Source: Planctomycetota bacterium
GTDB taxonomy: Bacteria > Planctomycetota > Phycisphaerae > UBA1845 > UTPLA1
DNA length: 64,000 nt
Assembly (NCBI GenBank): GCA_003576905.1
Contig: QEVG01000002.1
Span: forward strand, 186,001 to 250,000
Reading direction: 5' to 3'
In this document: in pieces, positions 26,057 through 33,799 of the stretch
Numbering within the stretch: position 1 is the first letter of the stretch
Layout of the letters: every line of letters begins with the position of its first letter
Notes under the pieces: generated by a model
The model's database searches: none
What the model was told of the DNA's origin: nothing
The model's input: the letters and a program-made list of their open reading frames with translations, nothing else
Translations under genes and position numbers: made by a program

Positions 26057-26232
26057 TCTGGTAGTGCCGCAATTCTGACACACTCTGCGGCTTCCGTATT
26101 GCACGCCACCTTCCACGTGACCACGGCGGCATCTCTCGACTCCGTAGGGCCGAGCCTTGTGTGGGCCGCGAGAGATTGCGCGCCGTCGCGTTCGGAGCGA
26201 CAGGCCCGGCGCTTCGGCCGAGACCAACCGCT

Positions 26233-27321
26233 TTACAGGATCAGCATCGCGTCGCCATAGCTGAAGAATCGATATCGCTCGCGGATCGCTTCGCGGTATG
26301 CGGTCAGGATCCTCTCTCGCCCGGCAAACGCCATGACCAGCGCGAGCAGCGTGCTGCCCGGCAGGTGGAAGTTCGTGATCAGCGCGTCCACGGCGTGAAA
26401 CTCGTAGGGGGGGTAAATCAGGATGTCCGTCCAGCCGCTGCGTGGCGCGAGCGGCCGCCCGTCCTTCACGATCGTCTCCAGAACGCGCACGCTCGTGGTC
26501 CCCACGGCCACGATCCGCCCCCCGGCGGATCGGGTTGCTGCGATTGTTCCGGCGTTCCCGGCGTCAAGCTCAAACCATTCGCGGTGCATCGTGTGATCGC
26601 GAAGGTCCTCGGCCTCTACCGGCTGGAACGTCCCGAGTCCGACATGCAGGACGACCTCGGCGACGCGCGTTCCGGCCGCGGCGATTCGCGCCAGCAGTTC
26701 CGTCGTGAAGTGAAGCCCGGCCGTCGGCGCGGCCACCGATCCCGACTCTCGCGCATAGACCGTCTGATACTGTTCATGGTCGAGCCGCGCGAGCTCGGCG
26801 TCGTCTCCCTCTCGCCGGATGTAAGGCGGCAGCGGCATCGAGCCGACCGCCTCCAGCACGCGATGAGCCGGGTCGGGCGGCTCGATCCGCACCTCGCACT
26901 CGCCCCGCTCGAGGTGCCGCACACATGTCAAGACCCACGGGCCGCCGGCAATTGTGAGCTTCTCCCCGCCTCTTAACCGTCCCGCCCCGGTCAGCAGGAC
27001 GCGCCACGCGCCGGGCGAATCCTCCTTGAGAAACAGCCCGGGAATCCGGCCCCCGGTGGTCCGCCAGGCGACGAATCGTGCCGGCACGACGCGCGAGCGA
27101 TTGAGCACGAGGCAGTCGGCCGGGCGCAGGTAGGCGTCAACATCCGCGAAGGAACGGTGTTCGATGCGGCCCGAGTCGCGGTGCAGCACGAGAAGTCGGG
27201 CGGCGTCGCGGCACTCCAGCGGACGCTGGGCGATCAGATCGGGGGGAAGATCATAATGGAGATCGGCGGTGCGAATGGCGTCACCCCGGCCGGACGGGCC
27301 GATAAAGGCTTTCTGTATCAA
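26233..27321 (-). CDS. queA: tRNA queuosine S-adenosylmethionine ribosyltransferase-isomerase QueA
   Basis: Transfers and rearranges the ribosyl part of SAM onto 7-aminomethyl-7-deazaguanine in tRNA to make epoxyqueuosine. 362 residues with family motifs: LPPDLIAQRP at the start, RVVPARF, AAPTAGLHFT, HVGLGTFQPV and NFHLPGSTLL. The best start in frame is TTG at 27321 with no strong ribosome binding site; a start is needed close by because homology begins at about residue 20. It converges on the NHLP-STAS gene and is divergent from the gene at 27457. Confidence 0.93.
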   Translation of the reverse strand: MIQKAFIGPSGRGDAIRTADLHYDLPPDLIAQRPLECRDAARLLVLHRDSGRIEHRSFADVDAYLRPADCLVLNRSRVVPARFVAWRTTGGRIPGLFLKEDSPGAWRVLLTGAGRLRGGEKLTIAGGPWVLTCVRHLERGECEVRIEPPDPAHRVLEAVGSMPLPPYIRREGDDAELARLDHEQYQTVYARESGSVAAPTAGLHFTTELLARIAAAGTRVAEVVLHVGLGTFQPVEAEDLRDHTMHREWFELDAGNAGTIAATRSAGGRIVAVGTTSVRVLETIVKDGRPLAPRSGWTDILIYPPYEFHAVDALITNFHLPGSTLLALVMAFAGRERILTAYREAIRERYRFFSYGDAMLIL

Positions 27322-27336
27322 AGCCGCGTGTGAAAC

Positions 27337-27365
27337 TTTACCCCGGTGCTCATAAATCCTACAAT
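27337..27365 (+). promoter_or_regulatory. Sigma-70-type promoter
   Basis: TTTACC (27337-27342) and TACAAT (27360-27365) are separated by exactly 17 bases. The site lies about 90 bases before the start of the 185-residue gene, giving it a leader of about 85 bases. Confidence 0.55.
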
Positions 27366-27456
27366 GAATTGCGGTCCAGGACCGACATCAAAGAATATAG
27401 AAGACGTGTTGAGCGATTCCCTGGGACATTGACAGCGTCCATGGAGGCGTACAGGC

Positions 27457-28014
27457 GTGTCTTCCGAGACAGGAAACAACCCCCTTCGTCGCTGGTTTGC
27501 GGGACTGGTGGAGGCCAGCTTTCAGGAGCAGGTGGGCCTTTGCGACCCGTCCATGCTGGACTACCTCACCGACCTGCTGACCGAATTCATTCACATTGAG
27601 AAGATCAATCTTCTGGGGGACGGCAGCGGCCGAAAGATCGCCGACGTGGCCGAGGCACTGGCCGTCGTGGAAGCCGGGCCTCTCGCCTCGAACGAGGAAA
27701 AGCGCCGCCGAATCCATCGTCACATCGGGGATTTCACGCTCTTCTGGACCGGCGTCTATCCCGAGAACCTTCGACGGATGCATCGCCGCCGCGACCGCGA
27801 TGACCTGCTCAACTACCTCGAACAGGGAAAGCGTTCCTACGCCATTGCATCCGACCTGTCCTCCGGAAACACCCAGCCCCCGGCCAGGCTCCTCAGCGCC
27901 CTGAGCGAACAGTTTGAGTACTGCGTGTACGGCCTCGGTCTCGTCCGCAAGGAGTGGGAGCGATCCGATCCGGCGGGCTACGGGTCGATGCGGCTTATCT
28001 GGGCGCGCGGTTAG
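27457..28014 (+). CDS. Conserved-looking protein of unknown function
   Basis: 185 residues, mainly alpha-helical by eye, with no signal peptide or membrane segment. Noticeable segments are DPSMLDYLTDLLTEFIHIEKI, FTLFWTGVYPENLRRM and YAIASDLS. No family is recognised. The start is GTG with GGAGG about nine bases upstream, and a good promoter lies 90 bases upstream. It stands alone, divergent from queA and convergent with the Clp-N gene. Codon use is like its neighbours, so it is a real gene, but its role cannot be read from the sequence. Confidence 0.72.
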   Translation: MSSETGNNPLRRWFAGLVEASFQEQVGLCDPSMLDYLTDLLTEFIHIEKINLLGDGSGRKIADVAEALAVVEAGPLASNEEKRRRIHRHIGDFTLFWTGVYPENLRRMHRRRDRDDLLNYLEQGKRSYAIASDLSSGNTQPPARLLSALSEQFEYCVYGLGLVRKEWERSDPAGYGSMRLIWARG

Positions 28015-28098
28015 GCCGGGCGACCGTGCCTTTCGTCAGGCCGCGGGCCAGTTTCTCCGATGGCGGATTTCGAGAGCGGATCGAACAGAAGGGCCCGG

Positions 28099-28578
28099 TT
28101 ACTCGCCGTCCGGCGAGGAGATGCCGGCCTGAACTTCCGTGGCATCAAGGTACTTGCGAATCCTGGCCCGAAGTGTCCCCGCGCGCACTCCCAGCTCGTG
28201 CAGGGTGGCTTGGGCAACGCTGCCCTCTTCGCGCGCTAGAGCAAGGAGAAGATGCTCGCTGCAAACGACCTTGCTCTCAAATTGCCGCGCCTCTTCGATG
28301 GCGACGGACATGACGTTTCGGAAGTGCGGTGTTCCGGGCAGCCGGCCGAAGACCCAGGTGTCTTCCATGCTGGCCTTCATGTGCTTGTCAACGATTTCCT
28401 TGGCCCGCGAGAGAGTCACCTCGGCGTCATTCAGAACCGCGGCGCCGACGCCCGTGCCCTCGCGGAGGATGGCCAGCAGCAGGTGCTCCGTTCCGACGTA
28501 GTCCTGCTCATACTCCCGCGCGATCTGCTGCGAGAGCTTGATGATCTGGTCCATGCGTGGCGTGAGTCGTGGATACAT
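28099..28578 (-). CDS. Stand-alone Clp-N domain protein
   Basis: 159 residues forming the double Clp-N repeat found at the N-terminus of ClpA/ClpC: TPRMDQIIKLSQQIAREYEQDYVGTEHLLLAILREG is repeat one, FRNVMSVAIEEARQFESKVVCSEHLLLALAREEG is repeat two. No AAA+ domain follows. In ClpC this domain binds adaptors and phospho-arginine marks, so a free copy might act as an adaptor, decoy or anti-adaptor for a Clp unfoldase. It is the last of three minus-strand genes with gaps of about 40 bases. Confidence 0.85.
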   Translation of the reverse strand: MYPRLTPRMDQIIKLSQQIAREYEQDYVGTEHLLLAILREGTGVGAAVLNDAEVTLSRAKEIVDKHMKASMEDTWVFGRLPGTPHFRNVMSVAIEEARQFESKVVCSEHLLLALAREEGSVAQATLHELGVRAGTLRARIRKYLDATEVQAGISSPDGE

Positions 28579-28619
28579 ACGGAGCCTGGATCGCCGCGGT
28601 CCGGAGGACGGTCATCCTC

Positions 28620-29477
28620 TCATTCGTCCGGCACCGACACGCGCGACGCCGCCGGGCCGTCCGTTTCGACCACCCTTTTCTTGAGGAAATTGTACCCGAG
28701 ACTTAGCACCGCTACAAGCACGCTGAAGATCAGCGTGATCCGCAGAATCCTGAGCCTGTTCTGGATTTCGCGGTCCCGCCACTCGGCGAGCCGCTTGTCG
28801 ATCTGTTCCAGTTTCTGGTCGATCCGGGTCTCGATCTCATCCAGCTTCACGCGGATGTAGTCGTCCGCCGCTCCGCGAATCCGCTGCGCGATGCCGCCGA
28901 CCACGCCGTGCTGTTCCACCTGTTCCCGCAGCGACGGGCGTGCTCCCTCGGCGCCATGCACCGGTTCTTCGGGCAGGAAACGGTACTCGTTCGCGCCGTC
29001 GGGCATTCCGTCGTCGAAGAGTTTGCTCAGCACCGATCCGACGATCGCTCTTCGTTTGCGCGAGAGGCGCTTCCACAGGCCGTCCTGTCTCTCGAGGTGA
29101 TCAATCAGCGACTCGGCACTGTCGGACGGTCGGGCGTCAATTCCGCGCAGGCGCGCCAGGGCATAAAGGCCGCGCGTCGAGAGATCGTCGTAGTCGGTCT
29201 GCTGGATTCGATGAATCTCGCGGGCGAGATGTTCCTTCGCCGCCGATTTCCGCACCGGCCGCCGCCCCCACACGACGATATCCAGCAGCGCGTCGCGCTC
29301 GAGCTCGGCGAGAAGCGCCTGCCGTTCGCGCACCAGCCGGGCCATGTGCTCCGGCGGCATGGACGGTGAAAGGTCGAGACCCAGCTCGCTGCCGTAGCGA
29401 AGCAGCTCGTCGGCCGGCAGTTCGCTCAGCGAAGCCGCCGGTCGGCCCGAGTTCTTCTGAGAGTCGCTCTCGGTCAT
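28620..29477 (-). CDS. Tail-anchored protein with helical and coiled-coil regions
   Basis: 285 residues. Two short helical repeats in the first 130 residues look SAP/Rho-N-like (LPADELLRYGSELGLDL and LSTRGLYALARLRGIDA). They are followed by a charged linker, a coiled coil (about 210-250, LDEIETRIDQKLEQIDKRL) and a single transmembrane helix near the C-terminus (about 252-272). This places the bulk of the protein in the cytoplasm, anchored at the membrane. No function is known. It sits between the YdcF-like gene and the Clp-N gene in one operon. Confidence 0.7.
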   Translation of the reverse strand: MTESDSQKNSGRPAASLSELPADELLRYGSELGLDLSPSMPPEHMARLVRERQALLAELERDALLDIVVWGRRPVRKSAAKEHLAREIHRIQQTDYDDLSTRGLYALARLRGIDARPSDSAESLIDHLERQDGLWKRLSRKRRAIVGSVLSKLFDDGMPDGANEYRFLPEEPVHGAEGARPSLREQVEQHGVVGGIAQRIRGAADDYIRVKLDEIETRIDQKLEQIDKRLAEWRDREIQNRLRILRITLIFSVLVAVLSLGYNFLKKRVVETDGPAASRVSVPDE

Positions 29478-29519
29478 GTCAGATCTTTGTCCGCGGGCCG
29501 GGCCGCGCGGCGGCGCCGC

Positions 29520-30173
29520 CTAAACCACGCCTCGTATCCAGTACTCCAGCCACGCCGCATACTCATAAACGACATCCGGAAGGACGCGAAACCGCCATTT
29601 CCAGTCTCGCTGCTCCGGCCGCTGCGTGCGCTCCCAGCGGGGCTCGCGCAGGATCAGATGCCGGTAGCCCGCCTTCGCAAAACACGCCCGGGCGCGCCCC
29701 ATGTGCGTAAAACTCGTTACGACAATCAGACGGTCAGAGTCAGGCCTTACGCCGAGGCCGTCGCGGATCGAACGCGGATGGTCGCGCGTCTTGACCGCGC
29801 CGGCGTCCACGAAAATCGCCGACGGGTCGGCGCCCCAGTCGATCGCCACCGCCCGCATCTCCTCGGCGTGCGGTCCGTGGCTGGTCACGATCAGCCGCGG
29901 TGCGTAGCCCTCCCTCAGGAGGCGCGCCGACTCAATGATCCGACCATTGTCGCCGCCGAGACAGACGATGTAGTCGGCCGGCTCCAGCGGGTCTTCGCGG
30001 CCAAGGGCGTCGAACAGCCACGTCGTCGCGGGCGTAACGATGAGCAACAGGACCAGCAGGGCCGCGAGTGCGAGCAGGTTGGTGATTGCCCGGCGCAGTC
30101 GGCCCTTTTTTCGCGGAGTCGCCGCGGGCGTTTTCTGCTGTTCCGTTGGCATCGACTGAGGCATTTGATCCAT
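29520..30173 (-). CDS. YdcF/SanA/ElyC-family (DUF218) membrane protein
   Basis: About 217 residues: an N-terminal transmembrane helix (TNLLALAALLVLLLIVTPATTWLF) and a DUF218 domain beginning ADYIVCLGGDNGRIIESARLL. ElyC and SanA of this family affect envelope and peptidoglycan integrity in E. coli, but no enzymatic activity is settled. ATG at 30173 is preferred over the ATG at 30218. It leads a three-gene minus-strand operon and is divergent from the polysaccharide deacetylase gene. Confidence 0.83.
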   Translation of the reverse strand: MDQMPQSMPTEQQKTPAATPRKKGRLRRAITNLLALAALLVLLLIVTPATTWLFDALGREDPLEPADYIVCLGGDNGRIIESARLLREGYAPRLIVTSHGPHAEEMRAVAIDWGADPSAIFVDAGAVKTRDHPRSIRDGLGVRPDSDRLIVVTSFTHMGRARACFAKAGYRHLILREPRWERTQRPEQRDWKWRFRVLPDVVYEYAAWLEYWIRGVV

Positions 30174-30349
30174 CGCGAAATCACCGGAAGCGGCGCGACG
30201 CGTCCGCCGGGCGGTCATATTAACATTGGCCGCGCGGGCCAGATAGCCGGGGGCGCGGACGGACGAGTTGTCCTATAATGCGGCGCTGCGGGGCGGCGCC
30301 GGATCGGCGTCGTGAAGCCGATTGCAGAGGCGGTCGATACGAGCGTGGC

Positions 30350-31258
30350 ATGATTCATGCGCTGACCATAGACGTCGAGGACTATCACAACATCTTCGCC
30401 CGCGACCGGCTGAAGCGGGAAGGTCCTCCGACTGACGCGGTCGTGCGGAACACGCAGCGGCTGCTTTCGCTTTTTGACGAGTTCGGCGCGCGCGGCACGT
30501 TTTTCGTGCTCGGCGAGGTGGCGCGCGATTATCCCAAACTGATCCGCGAGATCGCCTCGGCCGGACACGAGCTGGGGATTCACGGGTTTTATCATCGCCA
30601 GGTGTTCAAGCTCACGCCGGAGGATTTCCGGCGGGAGGTTTGCGACGCCCGGACGATTGTCGAGGACATCGTCGGAGTGCCGGTCCATGGACATCGCGCG
30701 CCGGCGTTTTCGATCATGCCCGCGACCCGGTGGGGACTGGAAGTCCTCGCCGACGCCGGTTTCCGCTACGATTCGAGCGTCTTTCCCATCAGCGGCCGCC
30801 GGTATGGCTGGCCGGATTTTCGAAGCGACATCCACATCATGGAGTTGCCGGGCGGTCGGCGCATCGTCGAAGCGCCGCTTTCGACCGTGTCTGTGCTCGG
30901 GCGGCGCCTGCCCGCATGCGGCGGCGGCTACCTGCGTCACTTTCCGGGTGGCGTGACGCGATGGGCGATGCGAAAAGTCGGCCACGAACGCCCCGCGATT
31001 CTGTACATGCACCCTTACGAAATCGAGCAAGACGACGCGCCGCTGGACCTGGCCCGGCTCTCGCCCGCGGAAGCGCGGGCGGTGACCCGGTTTCATCGTC
31101 TTCAGCTTCGGAACCGCCGGACCGTCGAGCCGAAGCTCCGCGCGCTCCTCGCCGAGTTCCGCTTCGCCCCGATGCGCGATATCGTCGAGTCGGCGCTCGG
31201 CATCCGGCTTGCGGACTTTGCCGGGTCGGAATCCAACCTCAGAAGGAGCGCCGTCTGA
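30350..31258 (+). CDS. Polysaccharide deacetylase, XrtA/EPS-system type
   Basis: 302 residues of the NodB-homology (CE4) fold. HALTIDVEDYHNIF at the start carries the catalytic Asp and metal-binding Asp typical of the subfamily found in XrtA (exosortase A) exopolysaccharide clusters. ARGTFFVLGEVA, HELGIHGFYH (metal histidines) and HRAPAFS follow, with a C-terminal DUF3473-like part (ILYMHPYEIE). It probably removes acetyl groups from GlcNAc-type residues of a polymer. The ATG at 30350 starts the homology; the frame is open 24 codons further up. First gene of a plus-strand modification island. Confidence 0.87.
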   Translation: MIHALTIDVEDYHNIFARDRLKREGPPTDAVVRNTQRLLSLFDEFGARGTFFVLGEVARDYPKLIREIASAGHELGIHGFYHRQVFKLTPEDFRREVCDARTIVEDIVGVPVHGHRAPAFSIMPATRWGLEVLADAGFRYDSSVFPISGRRYGWPDFRSDIHIMELPGGRRIVEAPLSTVSVLGRRLPACGGGYLRHFPGGVTRWAMRKVGHERPAILYMHPYEIEQDDAPLDLARLSPAEARAVTRFHRLQLRNRRTVEPKLRALLAEFRFAPMRDIVESALGIRLADFAGSESNLRRSAV

Positions 31259-31273
31259 CGGCGGAAGCGGCCC

Positions 31274-32047
31274 TTGCGCACACGACTCGGCGAGCAGAAT
31301 CCATTCGAGCCCGGCCGCGCCGCATTTGCGTGGGAACACGTCCCGGCGGGCAGCGACGCCCATCTGGACTTCGGCTGTTACGAGGGGGTGTTTCTCGACA
31401 GCCTGCGCGCCAAGGGCGTCAGACGGCTCGTCGGGGTGGATGCGTCCAGCGAAGCCGTCGAAAGGGGACGCATTCGGTTTCCGCAGATTGAACTCGTACA
31501 CATGACCCAGACCATCCCCGTGCCGTTCCCGAATGGCGCGTTCAGTTCGGTCAGCCTCATGGACGTGATTGAGCACGTCGACGACCAGGTCGGACTGCTG
31601 CGTGAGCTGCATCGCGTCCTTCGTTCCGACGGAATCCTCATCATCACGGTGCCGGGCCAGTATGCCCTGTCGTTTCTCGACATGGGCAATTTCAAATTCC
31701 GATTCCCGCGGCTTCATCGCTGGTACTACTCCGCGCGGCACTCGCGCGAGGAATACGAGCGGCGGTACATCTCGAATCCGGACGGCCTCATGGGCGACAT
31801 CTCCGCGAAGAAGGGATGGCACGAACATTTCTCGCGCGAGAAGCTGGGCAATCTCCTTCGACAGGGGGGCTTCGTTCCCGACAACTTTGACGGTAGCAAT
31901 TTCTGGAACCGGTTCCTGGTGTTTCCGGAGCTTGGCCTGCGGTGGCTTCCGCCCGCGAGGGGGTTGTTTCGAGGGCTCAAGAGCGTGGACGCCCGATGGT
32001 TCGCCTCGTCCAATCTGTTTTGCGTGGCCCGCAAGGCCGGCGGTTGA
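31274..32047 (+). CDS. SAM-dependent methyltransferase, class I
   Basis: 257 residues. DFGCYEGVFLDSL is the SAM-binding glycine motif, VGVDASSEAVERG binds the ribose, and SLMDVIEHVDDQVGLLRELHRVLRSDGILIITVP is the typical type-11/23 methyltransferase core. The C-terminal part (HEHFSREKLGNLLRQGGF) resembles methyltransferases of glycan clusters, so an O-methylation of a sugar or lipid-linked intermediate is plausible. The start is probably TTG at 31274, 15 bases after the deacetylase stop; no better in-frame start is visible. Confidence 0.82.
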   Translation: MRTRLGEQNPFEPGRAAFAWEHVPAGSDAHLDFGCYEGVFLDSLRAKGVRRLVGVDASSEAVERGRIRFPQIELVHMTQTIPVPFPNGAFSSVSLMDVIEHVDDQVGLLRELHRVLRSDGILIITVPGQYALSFLDMGNFKFRFPRLHRWYYSARHSREEYERRYISNPDGLMGDISAKKGWHEHFSREKLGNLLRQGGFVPDNFDGSNFWNRFLVFPELGLRWLPPARGLFRGLKSVDARWFASSNLFCVARKAGG

Positions 32048-32299
32048 TTCGGCGTGCTTCCCGGCCCATATACTCGGACCCTGTCGCGCCGTCGCTTGCC
32101 GCGGCAGGGCCGCGTCGATAGATTCAAAAGTCACAGGCGAAAGAGGCCATTTTCAGAAAGACGCATGGCCCCCACGCCCGATGCGTTAGAACAGCCGGGA
32201 TGCCGGCGTGTCCGGTAATCTTCTCGCGGCGCAAGCCGCGGCCGCCACGCCGCCGACCGTGTCCGCAGGGCCTGCGTCGGCCGGTTCGGAGAATCGCTC

Positions 32300-33256
32300 G
32301 TGATGACGAAGGTGCCGGGGCTTTCACCGCAGGCGGAGTCAGCCATCGTGGGGCGGCTGTGGTTTGTCGCGCCGCCCCCGCCGGTTCCGCGCGGCTGGCT
32401 CGTCTATTCGACGGATTTCGTCCTGGCCACTCTCCAGGGCTGCGGCACCCAGAAAGACAAGATCCGCCGGGCCGCCGGATGGATGATTATCGCCCGGCTG
32501 GTGCAGGGCGTCATGGCCGTGCTTCAGGCGCTGGTCATGCTCCTGGCCGTTTTCCCGGTCGTGTCATGGTTTCTCGAAACGTTTGTTCGCGTGTTTACTC
32601 GGAATCCCGTCGGATTTTTCCTGCGTGCGTGCTACTGGAAGGCCCGGCTCAAGTCGCTCGGACAGGACACCATCATCGACCAGGGCGTCGAAATCTGGGG
32701 CGCCGGCAACGTCGAGATCGGGTCCTGCTGCCACATTAACACGAGCGTGCGCATGGCCGCGGGCGAGCAGAAGCACGGGCAGCACGGGCTGATTCGCGTT
32801 GGAAACTTCGTTCACATCGGCCCGGGCGCGCACATCGCCGGCCGGGGCGGCGTCGAGATCGGCGATTTTGTGGGCATCATGGCCTACGCGCATCTCTACA
32901 GTGCAACCGGAGCGATCGAGCATCCCGCCGACCCGGGGCAGCTCGTCAGCATGTCGCACACCGCGCCCAACGATCGGCAGTACATCGTGGAAGCGCCGAT
33001 CGTCATCGAGCCATATGCCGTCGTCGGCATGATGGCGCGGATCATGCCGGGCGTGCGGGTGGGGCAGGGGGCCGTCGTTCACGGCGGGACTGAAGTCACG
33101 CGAAGCGTGCTGCCGTTCGCGAATTTCGCGGGTTCGGCGCGCGGCAGGCTGATCGGTTGGCGCCGGCCGAGGCGGCGAAGTCCGAATCTTCCGCCGGCCG
33201 CCGAGGCGCCGCAGGACACCGCGGCGGCTCCCGATACGGGCGCTGCGGTAAAGTGA
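32300..33256 (+). CDS. Hexapeptide-repeat acyltransferase with N-terminal membrane segment
   Basis: 318 residues. A hydrophobic stretch at about 60-95 (IIARLVQGVMAVLQALVMLLAVFPVV) suggests membrane attachment. Residues about 118-275 form a left-handed beta-helix with hexapeptide repeats, including the histidine-bearing VGNFVHIGPGAHIAG, as in maltose/galactoside O-acetyltransferases. An alanine/proline-rich tail follows. It sits upstream of an FkbH-like enzyme and an acyl carrier protein, so an ACP-bound acyl donor is possible instead of acetyl-CoA. GTG at 32300 (or ATG at 32303) follows GGAG at eight bases. Confidence 0.8.
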   Translation: MMTKVPGLSPQAESAIVGRLWFVAPPPPVPRGWLVYSTDFVLATLQGCGTQKDKIRRAAGWMIIARLVQGVMAVLQALVMLLAVFPVVSWFLETFVRVFTRNPVGFFLRACYWKARLKSLGQDTIIDQGVEIWGAGNVEIGSCCHINTSVRMAAGEQKHGQHGLIRVGNFVHIGPGAHIAGRGGVEIGDFVGIMAYAHLYSATGAIEHPADPGQLVSMSHTAPNDRQYIVEAPIVIEPYAVVGMMARIMPGVRVGQGAVVHGGTEVTRSVLPFANFAGSARGRLIGWRRPRRRSPNLPPAAEAPQDTAAAPDTGAAVK

Positions 33257-33355
33257 ATTCCTTTCGGGACCTCCGGGCGGGGTCCCGAAACATGCATGGG
33301 CTGGACTCCCCGCGTTGACGGGGAGCGAAGGTGCGAGAACGAAAAGGAGGATGCA

Positions 33356-33769
33356 ATGGCGAGCCAGATGGAATTTGGGAAGCTTCACCACGTAGGCGTG
33401 GCGGTTCACGACCTGCGACAGGCCGCGGAGGGGCTTTGCCGATTGTTCGGGGCGACAATTGAGTCCCAGGTTTATCACGACGCGAACCAGGGCGTGCGCC
33501 TGATGTTCGTTAACATGGGCGGTCTTCGGTATGAGCTTCTGGAGCCTGCGGCGAACCCGTCGCCCCTGGACAGCGTACTTCGACGGGGGATTTCCATTTA
33601 CCACGCGGGCTACGAAGTCGCGAACATGGACGCCCGGCTTGCCGAGCTTCTGGCCAAGGGCGCTACGATGGTCTCTCCCCCGAAGCCGGCCGTCGCGTTT
33701 GGTGGTCGGCGTGTCGCCTTTGTCATGTGGCACGGCCTGATGGTGGAGTTGATCGACACCGCCGCATGA
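33356..33769 (+). CDS. VOC-family (glyoxalase/epimerase-like) protein
   Basis: 137 residues of the vicinal oxygen chelate fold: KLHHVGVAVHDLRQA starts the first beta-alpha-beta-beta-beta unit, YELLEPAANPSPLDS ends it, and YHAGYEVANMDARLAELL starts the second. The metal-ligand positions (His in LHHVGV, Glu in LLEP, His in YHAGYEV, Glu in MVELID) resemble methylmalonyl-CoA epimerase. AAGGAGG precedes the ATG. It lies directly upstream of the FkbH-like gene, a pairing that suggests a role in making or correcting the small acyl unit loaded on the carrier protein; the substrate is unknown. Confidence 0.82.
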   Translation: MASQMEFGKLHHVGVAVHDLRQAAEGLCRLFGATIESQVYHDANQGVRLMFVNMGGLRYELLEPAANPSPLDSVLRRGISIYHAGYEVANMDARLAELLAKGATMVSPPKPAVAFGGRRVAFVMWHGLMVELIDTAA

Positions 33770-33799
33770 CGGCGCGATGCGTCGCGCGGCGGAGGACCT

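Noticed and set aside
30215-32134. 639-codon minus-strand frame
   Set aside because: Antisense to the deacetylase and methyltransferase genes, which have clear family motifs.
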